Positions 21,784-31,179 of a DNA stretch of 60,000 bases are shown one piece after another. The translations under genes were made by a program, and so were the position numbers. The notes under the pieces were generated by a model, which searched no databases, had not been told where the DNA came from, and saw only the letters and a program-made list of their open reading frames with translations. The stretch is from Zygnema cylindricum. Lineage: Eukaryota; Streptophyta; Zygnematophyceae; Zygnematales; Zygnemataceae. The DNA lies in assembly GCA_037447655.1 (NCBI GenBank), contig JBBHKE010000579.1, positions 126,001 to 186,000 on the forward strand, read 5' to 3'. Position 1 is the first letter of the stretch. The number at the start of each line of letters is the position of its first letter.

Positions 21784-22415
21784 TGCGTGGTTCACACTTG
21801 AAAAAGGGAAAAACGGTATGGTATGGAAACGGTACTTTTTTTTGTCCTCCGTGAACTGGCACGTGACGCTAGCCTACGTCAACTAGCGTGTCGCAATACG
21901 AGCCACTTGCTCGTACAAAAAAGGATACGCTTTGCGGACATGATATGTAAGAATCCTTCCAAACCAAAATGTACTACCACGCAAGCGTTTGTACAGACCA
22001 AAAATAACCGCGAAGGAACTTTGGACATACCTTTTTTTTTCGATCGTTGTTTTTTTTTTTTTTACATTACGTATTCTCTTATGTGATTGGTCCCTTAGTT
22101 TGTTCATAAGTTTGCGACTGAATGAATTCCTATACGGTTCACGTCTGTGTGCTTCGTTTTCGAAATTCTCCAAAAACGAAAAAGTGCATTCCGAACACGA
22201 TGTCCGATGGCGGACGGCAGTTGCCATTTGCTTTGCACAGCTGTCAAGTTTTGACGCATAAAACTGCATCATTTGTCCTTCGCTACTCTCCAAAACGGTG
22301 GAAACCAACCGCCTCAACCGTCACCGCCGCGTTTTTTGTCATTTTATGAAATTTGGCGTACGGATTCCAAAATTTATGACATCGTTTTCCCATTTTTCCA
22401 AGTGTGAACCACGCA
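21784..22415. mobile_element. Inverted-repeat element with TGCGTGGTTCACACTTG ends
   Basis: TGCGTGGTTCACACTTG at 21784 is matched by its perfect reverse complement ending at 22415, and similarity continues about 15 bp further (GAAAAAGGGAAAAACG against GAAAAATGGGAAAACG). The unit is 632 bp, non-autonomous, with no transposase motif. Target duplication is not evident. It begins just inside the inner end of the left inverted-repeat arm. Contains a small hairpin TACGAGC..GCTCGTA near 21898. Confidence 0.65.
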
Positions 22416-23182
22416 ATTTTTTTCGCAAATCTTAGGGAACGCGACAAAGCGTCGCAAATATGACATGGTAGTAACACTTTATTTCGTAATCTTATGACTT
22501 TGATCCTCGAAACTAAAATAGAATTGACACTTCTATTTCTTCCTTTGCGCTAGAGGTCACAAAAGTCAAAATACCGAATCCGACATTTTATTTTACCGGG
22601 CTTACCCAATCGTACCCGATTTTTTTTTTGTTTAAATCACATGGTCGTCAAAATTTGGCACTCAAGTCTGTTTTGGATCACAAAGTACAATAATGTTGAA
22701 TTGTATGGAAAACGTTGGTTACCTAAAAAGCCTTCAATTTTCTTCCTTTATTTCTTACCTAGTCAATCTATAACTTTTTTATTTTAATCACCCGGCCAAA
22801 TCCTACCGGCCTCTAAAATTTGGCACCGTAATTCGTTCAGGATCAGACGCGGCCGGCTGTGTACGGATCGAGAACGAATTAACTTACCCGATTCCGACCT
22901 CTGCTCTACGCTATTATATGTAGTGTTTAATAAGTGTCGTTTACTGTAATCTAGGAAGTTTTTAAATCGTGTAGTGTACAAATTGTATCCAACTGTACTA
23001 CATTGCTCGTTATTTTTTGAAAATCATACAGAAAGAGTGTCAAAAAAGGGCTTGCACACGGAAAAGTGATTGCGTAAAAAACACTCTCTGATTTTATTCC
23101 CGGTCATAAGAATGAGGGAAAACAACGTGAACCTGATTTCACATGTTCGAACGTTGATTATGTGAACACAAGTTACAGCAAC
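22416..23182. other. Unassigned DNA inside the inverted-repeat loop
   Basis: Non-coding. 'AAAATTTGGCAC' followed by a GGATCA block occurs twice (about 22650 and 22816), a degenerate short direct repeat. Nothing else supported. Confidence 0.4.
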
Positions 23183-23184
23183 TA

Positions 23185-23699
23185 CACCGCCAATCGTTAT
23201 TAGCGTGGGAGTTTGATTAGTGTATAATAATAATTACAGTGGTGTAAGCTATTTAAGAATTCGAAACACAAAACGAAAGTACGATGTCGTTTAAATAGTG
23301 TGGTGTACGGTGCGTGTCAAACCGTACAAAATGTACCTTTTTAAGTGAAAAAGTATATTTAATGAGTTTTAGTAACCGTGGAGGCATGAGAATACGCGCT
23401 CTAAAAAGAGGATAAAATCGGGTTGTCAAATATCACATTTGTACATATTTGTCCAACAATCACGTTTCCACTGTGTGAACATACGATTTGTGTACTATTT
23501 GTCAGATTTTGTACAAATACCTATATTAGTGTAAGCATGTTCGCGACCGACATTTTTTTTTTTTAAAGACCCAAATTAGAATTATTAAACAATTAGAATG
23601 TATGTTTTTTTCAAAATTTTCAAATTCTTAATTAGCGTAAACCACGGTAATTATTCATATACCCTAAAGGAACTTCTACGCTAATAGCGATTTGCGGTG
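23185..23699. mobile_element. Y1: TA-flanked inverted-repeat element
   Basis: Ends are CACCGCCAATCGTTATTAGCGT and, reversed, CACCGCAAATCGCTATTAGCGT, about 22 bp with two mismatches. Each is flanked by TA (23183-23184 and 23700-23701), the target of Tc1/mariner-type transposons. 515 bp, non-coding. The right TA is shared with Y2. Confidence 0.65.
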
Positions 23700-23701
23700 T
23701 A

Positions 23702-23899
23702 CACAACTAATCGTTATTAGTGTTAATAACAATAAGTCGGTCACGCCTTTTTTTGACAAAAAAATACAAAATAGAGTTAACAACATTATTTAAGAACGTG
23801 GACACAATCTACCACGTCTCCTTGCACTAAATAAGTATTGTTAATTCTAATTTCGCATTACCACTAATAAATCTTTAACACTAATAACGATTAGCGGTG
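23702..23899. mobile_element. Y2: TA-flanked miniature inverted-repeat element
   Basis: Ends CACAACTAATCGTTATTAGTG and, reversed, CACCGCTAATCGTTATTAGTG, flanked by TA at 23700-23701 and 23900-23901. 198 bp, AT-rich, no coding capacity. Same terminal family as Y1, Y3 and Y4. Confidence 0.65.
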
Positions 23900-23941
23900 T
23901 AGTAAATCCATCTCTGTTACATGGGCATGGACCGTGTCATG

Positions 23942-24031
23942 TTTTATCATGTCGGTTTATCATGCCCGTTTATCATGCCCGTTCATCATGCCCATTTATC
24001 ATGCTCGTTTATCATGCTCGTTTATCATGTC
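23942..24031. repeat. 14 bp minisatellite (about 6-7 units)
   Basis: The unit GTTTATCATGCCCG, with small changes (TCATGTCG, TCATGCTCG), is repeated head to tail. The array is flanked on each side by a related GGGCATGGACC / GCGCATGGACC block. No spacers of CRISPR type are present. Confidence 0.85.
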
Positions 24032-24075
24032 CATTACACGCGCATGGACCAAGTCCTATTTGTGAAAACATCTAA

Positions 24076-25511
24076 GGGTCAAGTTCCATCACTCGAAAAG
24101 TGGGGTAGTTTAACAAAATCCGCGACTATCCGCACTAAACCATAGCACTTATTTTGTTTTTATACGCGAAATAACATTACAAAGAATCTTGCCAATACTC
24201 TCCAAAGGTCTGGGAGGTAACACTGACCGTCGGATATTCATCTGCGAGGCGTTCGCTTCATTTTTCTTTGTAGCTACCAACGTACCTCAAGAAGGTGCCA
24301 AAGAGGTGGGTTGGCAGATACAGAAAAAAAATTAATCGCGACACGCTGGACGTTTAAGCTACTTGTCTCGATGGACAACCAACAAAAAATCGAAAGATTT
24401 GCACATGACACGTGCTTTCCAAATTACAACCGAAAATAAAAAATAAAATTCGTATCACTCCTTCGTCACGCTATTTTCGTTAACTTTTGTTCGTCACACT
24501 ATTTCTCTCAAAGGACTTTCGTTATGTTCGAAAAGGGAAACCCTAAAAAATGAGTTGGCGTAAAGAATGGCTTCTGCAAAAGTATAAAAGTTTTGTCGTA
24601 TGATGACTTTGTACGCATGTACATGGTACGCAAGTGAAGATTTGAAGTTAAGTTTGTCGTTGCTAAATATCTTAAGGATGTTCAATATCGGATCGTAGCT
24701 TGCGTGGCGCCAGTCAATTTAGAACACATGGTTTACAGAACGCCACCCTAAGTAGTGTTGTACTATCCCGAACGTCCGTATAAACATTTGTAGACGCGAC
24801 CCAAAAATACACAATGATTGACGGAAAATCGAGCGAAAAATTTACGGCACGAAACTGTACTTCTTTAAAAGGACGGCTAGCTTCTGAACTACCAACATTC
24901 TTTGATTGGACGGTCATTAACAAAGGATACACGGCTGAAGACTCATTAGTGCAAGTGGCGGCTTTATCTCTAATCATTAACTCGTTCGAGCAACCAAGAT
25001 CTGACGGTTATAAACGGATGTCGATGGGGTACTTTGAAAGTTACCCGATTGGTGAGGTCATCCCAGGGACAAAGGTACCCGTTAGCTGGCGTTGGCCGAG
25101 GGACAAAGCTACCCGTTTTTTGACGTCGCCCGAAGGACAAAGCTACCTGTTTGTTTACGTCGGCCGGTGGACAACTCGCTCGCTGATGTCGGCCGAGGGA
25201 CACGCCGTTCAAGTGTGCGGTCAAACAGAAAGGCGACCTTTTTAAAGGTTTTCAAACGGACGACCAAAGGTCTTTAATTTGTATAAAGATGGTGATGTAT
25301 CTCGATGTATCACTCAAGCTACATCACCATTTACAAAAACTTTAGAAGGGAATGCTTCCGTAAAAATATCTAACGGTCATTATTAGCTGCTAAATATTGG
25401 CAAGATTCTTTGTAATGTCGTTAGCAGATAAAAGAAAAAGGGTATGAAATAGTACGTATATGTTTAAATTTCTGTAAACAACCTCACTTTTCGTCTGATG
25501 AAACTTCACCC
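24076..25511. mobile_element. X4: Harbinger/Tourist-like element with long inverted ends
   Basis: Left end GGGTCAAGTTCCATCACTCG pairs with the reversed right end GGGTGAAGTTTCATCAGACG, and the pairing continues with gaps for over 100 bp, including ACATTACAAAGAATCTTGCC (24174) against its reverse complement at about 25396-25415. The right end closely matches that of X5 (CCTCACTTTTCGTCTGATG), so they are one family. Flanks (TAA left, TTC right) do not give a clean TWA duplication. An open frame of 143 codons (24814-25245) has no recognisable family and overlaps a minisatellite; I do not call it a gene. Confidence 0.6.
25059..25215. repeat. Degenerate minisatellite of about 30-36 bp units
   Basis: Blocks of the form GGCCGAGGGACAAAGCTACC recur four to five times with divergence (about 25065, 25095, 25130, 25165, 25190), making a repetitive translation in any frame. 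Confidence 0.6.
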
Positions 25512-26440
25512 TTCGTGTTAAAGTTGTTTCGCCCCTTAAAACAATTTTTGCAACCGATAAAATCTTTTGCCGCACGAAAAAAATAATTTTGCCACAGTAG
25601 AATGTATATCAATTTGATGCTTTGAATGTAATCCATGTTTTTCATTTTGTGAACTCATTTTGGAGTTTTCGTCTTTTCGACCCCTCGGCAATAGGATATA
25701 GCTCATCAAAAAACTTCATCGAAAAGCACCTCGCAAGGTGATTTTAGTTAAAGTATCATCAGATCAACGAATGACAAGCGATCCACGCACGGGTCACACT
25801 AGTGGGGAATTTTAAGGACGAGGGAGAGCACTCGCTATTTTTCTCCACGCTTGTCACGCGCATGTGCGGAAAAAAATTGCAGGCATCTCAGACCTCCACT
25901 TTCATCATGGGTCCTTTGCTAAATTTACGTCGTAATTGCCTCTCCCCTTTCCATCTCACACTATCGTTTTTATCTCACATTTTTTAGAATGGGACACGAC
26001 AATATTGTGTGAAATGAAAGATCTTTGAAAAATATTTCTTTCGACTACCTTTACGTATGTTTTTATTGCAAGTCGAATGAGAAAAGTAAAAAGAAAGAAA
26101 TCGAGAAACCATGGTGTAAAGTTCTTGAATTAGTGACATCGACGTTGCCACAAGTGAGCATGACGTCACAATGTCACAAAACCCTAAACATCTACAATGT
26201 CACGAAAAAACAGACTTCGACGATCCTTGCTGTTTTGGTAAACGTCACCAATTGTCGGATGTTCCGTACTCGTCTTCAATTGTCACAAGTTGTACCCACG
26301 TCTACAACTGTCACATTTTAGATTTCCATTTTCATTTTCGCACATTGGAACGCCTTTCAAAGTAGTACGGAGAATCTTCACTAAAATACAAAGTATTCTT
26401 CAAAGTATCGATTACATGGGGACACCCCATTAGTGGTTGT
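25512..26440. mobile_element. X3: Harbinger-like element, reverse orientation relative to X1
   Basis: The right part (about 25880-26440) is the reverse complement of 10308-10830, and the left part (GCAACCGATAAAATCTTTTG near 25549) matches reversed 11120-11150. The right terminus GGGGTGTCCCCATGTAATC (reversed) resembles the X1 left end. The left terminus is unclear and merges with X4. No coding frame recognised. Confidence 0.5.
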
Positions 26441-26502
26441 ACATTCGTCAAAAAAATTGAATTTAATCTTACAAAATTATAATTTCTATGGTAAGATATT
26501 TA

Positions 26503-27275
26503 GGGTACGGCCCCATGTAGTTGTATCTTAGCGTACTTATTTTGGATTTTAGAGCGGATCCGGCGGACCCGAATTTCAAGTCTCTCTATGTATTCTCTAG
26601 AGATTGTTACTTAAGTTTGTGACGACTGTATAAGTCAACAATACCAGTGACGGTTGTCACCTTATACAATTTGTCTTTGCCGCACCGTATTTTTTCGAAA
26701 TTTTTTGAAGCGTCGCAAGACACATCGTAATTTTTGAACCGATTTGGTATGTCGCATGTCTTTGCGTGACATTGTAGACGTACAGCCTTGCAGCCGTGGC
26801 TGTACAACATGCCTTTGCGTAAACCTCGCCTGTCCGGCCGCCATGGTTTCGCAGATTTTTCACCTTCGCAGATTTTTCAACTTTGCGTGAAATGACATTG
26901 CATCATCGAGACCCTTGCAAAAAAAAAACTATACAATGTACTACCGGAAAAAACCCAACAACCCTGTACTTTTTTTTCGTCAATTTTTTTTGAAAAATCA
27001 CACGTGAAAATTTGTTTTTCTATTGGTGTAAACGGGTTTTACTTAGCTTAAAACACATTGCCGATGTGTTTTGTAATAAGTTTGATGATGACGTGACCGT
27101 GGGTCGAAAAAACGCAAAACGACAAATTTTCGTACATCCTAAGTTGGAGAATGACGCAAATTGTACTATACAAATCTGCGATTTCTTCGTACGGTCGAAA
27201 TTTAGGCAGTACAGCGCTAAGTTTGAAAGGAACACGACAGAAAAAAACCCGAACTTAGCCACATAGGGCCATACC
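26503..27275. mobile_element. X2: Harbinger/Tourist-like element with TTA duplication
   Basis: Ends GGGTACGGCCCCATGTAG and, reversed, GGGTATGGCCCTATGTGG, an 18 bp inverted pair. They are flanked by TTA on both sides (26500-26502 and 27276-27278), the 3 bp TWA target duplication typical of PIF/Harbinger. 773 bp; interior homologous to X1; no transposase. Confidence 0.7.
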
Positions 27276-27278
27276 CTT

Positions 27279-27590
27279 ACTTCTAGAATGTGTTGGTTAT
27301 TTTGGAGGTGTTGGCGATCATCTAGAACTTTCGGCTATGGCTTCCTCATCTCTTTTTCCGACCTTTTTTTGTCAATTGTCGTCAAACAACAAAAAGGATT
27401 ATCAAAGACTTTTTTTCCCGTTACCAAAATTCTTTTCTTGTTTCACCATAACATGGTCTACCATATTCCGAGGTCTCCTTTGTTTATTTTTCTGGCTATT
27501 CCTCTCTCGACTTCTCAATTACGCGTCCGAAAAGCCAACATTGAGAGTGTTTTCACAAGCATTTCTAATTTTTCCTGTTTTTTTCATCCT
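27279..27590. other. Pyrimidine-rich spacer in the inverted-repeat loop
   Basis: A T-rich run without a recognised gene. Open frames in two phases (27288-27611 and 27337-27669) are hydrophobic only because of composition. Confidence 0.35.
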
Positions 27591-27591
27591 T

Positions 27592-27809
27592 TTTTCACTA
27601 ATCGTTATTAGTGTAATAGTTTTTTTGCCACTCAAAACATTTTTTTTTCGTGCAATACTTGTCGGATAGTCAATCCGATGGTTGTTGTTAGAACGCAAGA
27701 TTCTCACTTTCCTATTGGTGGTCCTCGGTTGAAATTCTATCAAATGTGCGCCGAGACAAGATGTTTTAAGTGGCAGGTCAAACATTAACACCAATAACAA
27801 ATAGCGGTT
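27592..27809. mobile_element. Y3: TA-flanked miniature inverted-repeat element
   Basis: Left end ..CACTAATCGTTATTAGTGTAA and, reversed right end, AAACCGCTATTTGTTATTGGTG followed by TTAATG, with TA at 27810-27811. The interior is homologous to Y4 in the same orientation (AGATTCTCACTTTCCTATTG against AGATCCTCACCTTCCGACTG). Confidence 0.55.
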
Positions 27810-28359
27810 TAGTTGGCTCTGCAAGTTTCAACTGGGTGACTCCACCCTCAATTTTCATTGTCATTGAGTTTTAGAAGTGGCCTTCAATTTGACGGTTTTT
27901 AGACGACATCATGTTCGGTATATCAGGTCAGCATTGTTTACCATCCTAACCTTGGGATTTCACCTCCGTTGTTGTTGGGTTAATCTTTCACCCTTTTCAA
28001 AATATAAACGATTTGAACAAAGGGCATATTAGGTACAAAAAGCATTTTAGGTTTTAAACGCTATTTCTTGTTTAAATTCATACAATAGCGATTCAAGTGC
28101 TTGCGGATATTCTGGAGGGGAAAACACGATTCTGGTCTCAACACTTCGGATTTTTCGTTTCAACGGTTTTTCTACTAATAATTTCGACTCTAGTCCATAA
28201 TTTTGTTTTTTGCCATTCTTACATATATCATATTGAATTGATCTTTCAATACGCTGGTCCATTATGGGTTCCCCCTATGTGTAGTAACAATGATGACCTT
28301 TCGCATTTATCACCTGTCACTTTTTTTTTCCGCATGAAAATGATCATTACATTAAACTG

Positions 28360-28580
28360 CAACTGTGTATCGGTATTACTGTTAATGCTTTTTTTCGCCA
28401 CACATCTTTTCTCTTTTCTCTGTGCACACTTGTCAGATTGTTCATAAGAGGGTTGTGATTGAAAGGTAAGATCCTCACCTTCCGACTGGAGATCTCCTAT
28501 CAAAAATCGAACATGTTTGCATAAAGAAACGTTGTGTTAAATGGCAAAAGAATCCGTAGCACTAATATCGATAAATGGTG
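28360..28580. mobile_element. Y4: diverged copy of the Y element inside the right arm
   Basis: The reversed right end CACCATTTATCGATATTAGTG is followed outside by TA (28581-28582). The left end GTGTATCGGTATTACTGTTAAT is recognisable but diverged. The interior aligns with Y3. The left arm of the inverted repeat lacks this segment, which supports a separate insertion. Confidence 0.5.
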
Positions 28581-29218
28581 TAGTCAACAGGAATAGTGAG
28601 GCGAATTGGTCGAGTTTCGGCCTTTGAATGTCTCCCTCAATGTGTTTTACATTATTATTTTCATGTTTCATGCTATGTTCAAGGAATTCATATCATGTTC
28701 CTTAAAGCTCCTAAAAATATTATTCTATGTACTTAGATGGATTAGGATTGCACATTCTGAAATAATCTTGTAATATCGTTATTGTTATTATTATTATTAC
28801 ACATTTGATGACATGGCAGCGGACAGAAAAAAGGAAGGAAGTAAATATAGAAAAGGACAAAGGGTAAAGAAAAACAAAAAGTATTTCTTAATTGTATCAA
28901 AGAATAAAAGGCAGTCGTTTAAGTAGAATAGAGGAAGTCACGAATGTGGCTTTTCAAGATCTAGAGAGCTTGTGTGACCTGAAAGGTCACTTGGCTCTTT
29001 TGTCGAAAAGGCAAAAGTGAAATCCTTAGTTGTCAGTGAGAGCTAAGGATCGTATCTATTTTTCAGGCACTACAAAAGGTACAGTGTGCGGTTCTAAGAA
29101 GTTCCAGGAGAAAAAAAAAATAGAAAGTAGAAACAAAAAACTGAAACTAAGATAAAACGGAAAAACAAAAAAACAGAGCTAAGTAGATACCGTAGGGTAG
29201 AATGCTATAACTAGCTAG

Positions 29219-29250
29219 ATAACGCAAACCGGTATACCAGTTTGCATTAT
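29219..29250. repeat. 32 bp near-perfect palindrome
   Basis: ATAACGCAAACCGGTATACC followed by AGTTTGCATTAT reads almost the same on both strands, centred on GGTATACC. It lies in the ~480 bp segment found only in the right arm. Confidence 0.8.
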
Positions 29251-29664
29251 TAACAAGGTAGGGCTATTATGAAGATTCTAACAAAGGAAATAGTTTTAAC
29301 ATTATTCACCAACAAACTGCAATGAATTTTATTTTCCTCGATCTAATGCAGCCTTATACAATAAAAAATGCATTATTTTTTACCAGAAACTTTGCATTTC
29401 ACAATTAACTCAACAACGGAAGAGATGGTCGCTGAAAGAGATTACAGGAAAGAAAAGAAAACAAGAGTAGGTATAGAAGACATGAAAATTTGAAAAATAA
29501 TTGAAAAAACATAAGACGAAGTAGGAAAAGGACGAATTAGAGAAGTGGGAGAGGGAGAAGAAGTGAGGGAAAGGGATTGACGTATAGTTAAGGCATAGAA
29601 TCTTGCCAGACCTTTTCAAAGGAATAATTTTTTTTACAATAATTAGGATTCGAGGGATTAAAAA

Positions 29665-30251
29665 TGTTAGGATAACAATGTGGGATTTTGGTTCAGTTTT
29701 AGTGTGGGTTAGTTTTTTGTCGCGCGTCACGTCCTGCGTTATATTTCGTTTCATTAGTACTTTTAAGTTTCGTTTGATTTAGTGTGAACGGTTTGGTCTT
29801 TTTCATACGGGACTTCTAGTACTTTCGGTTCGTGCGTACTTCTAGCAGTTTCGTTTCACGTAGGTTAAGTTGTACTTTAGGTGTTGTACTTCTAGACGTT
29901 TCGTTTCGCGAATTTTCAGTTTGCGTCATACTCTATTTTGCGTCCAAGTACATGTGACGCTTCTAGAATTAGATTTCTAGATGTAATCTGGCAACTAAGT
30001 TAAAATGTCAGCCAGCGAGGGAATTAGATATTACTAAGGGAACCACTAAGGAGAACCTAAGGAGAAATCATTGTAGAACTAATGTATGAGAATTAATGTG
30101 AATTCCTCTTTTGAATTATGTAATGTCTCTATCTATGTTCATGAGGATTTAATGTATGCGAGCTGGTTGATATTTGATGTGAGATAAATTCGCTTCCGCA
30201 TTGTAATTTGTCAATTCTTTGCGCATTCCGATTGTGTTTTCGATCCTTTCG
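29665..30251 (+). repeat. Copia-C 5' LTR
   Basis: Starts TGTTAGGATAACAATG and ends ...GATCCTTTCG, directly before AATGGCATCGGAGC. The pair of LTRs differ at roughly 2% of positions by eye. Confidence 0.9.
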
Positions 30252-30253
30252 AA

Positions 30254-30265
30254 TGGCATCGGAGC
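30254..30265 (+). promoter_or_regulatory. Copia-C primer-binding site (tRNA-iMet 3' end)
   Basis: TGGCATCGGAGC resembles the plant consensus TGGTATCAGAGC with two transitions. Same site type as Copia-D and E. Confidence 0.75.
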
Positions 30266-30301
30266 AGGTTAGCTCCACATTGAGGATATAGTGAGTTAGG
30301 C

Positions 30302-31179
30302 ATGGGAGGGAAGAAAAAGAAGAACACACCCTCTCCATCCGGACCGAGGATGCCTATGGTGACCTCGAGAACTCCGTCGACTCCCGAGCCATCTCTTCGG
30401 GGTCCGAGCGAACGAGAATTCAGTTTCGGTGAAGGAATTGCGCCAAAGTCCGAGGAGTCATTGCCAGCTAAACCCTTCGGATTGGATCAATCTAATGAGA
30501 AAGAATGTTATGACATTCGGTTAGATAGAGACACTTATAAGGAGTGGGAGAAATTTATGAAGGAAAAGGATAAAAAGGTGAAAAATGAAAATGTTTTGGT
30601 GAAAGAGGAATCTGAGGGCAGCTCTAGCTCTAGTTCTAGTAGCATCTCAGATAATTCGGATGATGATGAAAAATGTAAAAAAAAGAAAAAGAAAAAGAAA
30701 ATGGAAGAGGATTTTGATTTTGATAGTGAGTTGGAAGGAGAAGAAGATTTTCGAATGGGAGGCAAGCCGGTAATCTTTGATGGATCAAACTACGCTATTT
30801 GGAAGAAGAACATGAGAGTGAGTCTCATCTTGAAGAAGTTGTGGAAGATCGTCAACGGCAAGGAGAAAATGCCAAAATATCCCAAAGCGCAAAATTTGTG
30901 GAGATTGAAAGATATGGCGGCCATGAATGGTTTGATTCAAAGTTGTACCGGTTCGGTCCATGATTTCTTATTCATGATACCGCACATAAATGTTGGCAAG
31001 CGTTAGAAAATCATTTTGAGAAAGGAGTCAAAGATAAGGCAAATTATGTGTTTAAGGATTTCATTAAATTTAAGTTTAAGCATAATGAGTCAATAGATGA
31101 TGGAGTCAAAAGATTTTATATTTTGTTGGAGCAATTGAGTAGTCTTGGTTAAATTGTACCCGAAAATGAAAAGTTACAA
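30302..31179 (+). pseudogene. Copia-C gag, N-terminal and middle part
   Basis: ATG at 30302 lies 36 bp after the primer site. The protein starts MGGKKKKNTPSPSGPRMPMV, has acidic and Ser/Lys-rich runs, and then the Gag core GGKPVIFDGSNYAIWKKNMR and LWKIVNGKEKMP. Near 30990 the frame breaks (PHINVGKR, stop at 31004) and continues in another frame as CWQALENHFEKGVKDKANYV. A TAA at 31150-31152 (QLSSLG*) adds a second break. The long low-complexity N-terminus before 'F.GSNY..W' is shared with Copia-D and E. Confidence 0.8.

Larger units (their letters stand above)
27837..29664. repeat. Right arm of the long inverted repeat, proximal part
   Basis: Reverse complement of 20771-21780 with two additions absent from the left arm: Y4 (about 28360-28580) and about 480 bp at 28806-29285. 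It stops exactly at the Copia-C insertion (AAAAA at 29660-29664) and resumes at 35742. Confidence 0.85.

Noticed and set aside
21883-22317. 144-codon minus-strand open frame
   Set aside because: Falls within the 632 bp inverted-repeat element and shows no domain; composition-driven.
23942-24031. CRISPR-like array
   Set aside because: Units are contiguous 14-mers without spacers; it is a minisatellite in a eukaryotic sequence.
24814-25245. 143-codon open frame inside X4
   Set aside because: No family resemblance, overlaps a minisatellite and lies within an inverted-repeat element; kept only as part of X4.
29410-29754. 114-codon minus-strand frame as a gene
   Set aside because: It runs across the junction of the inverted-repeat arm and the Copia-C LTR, so it cannot be one native gene.
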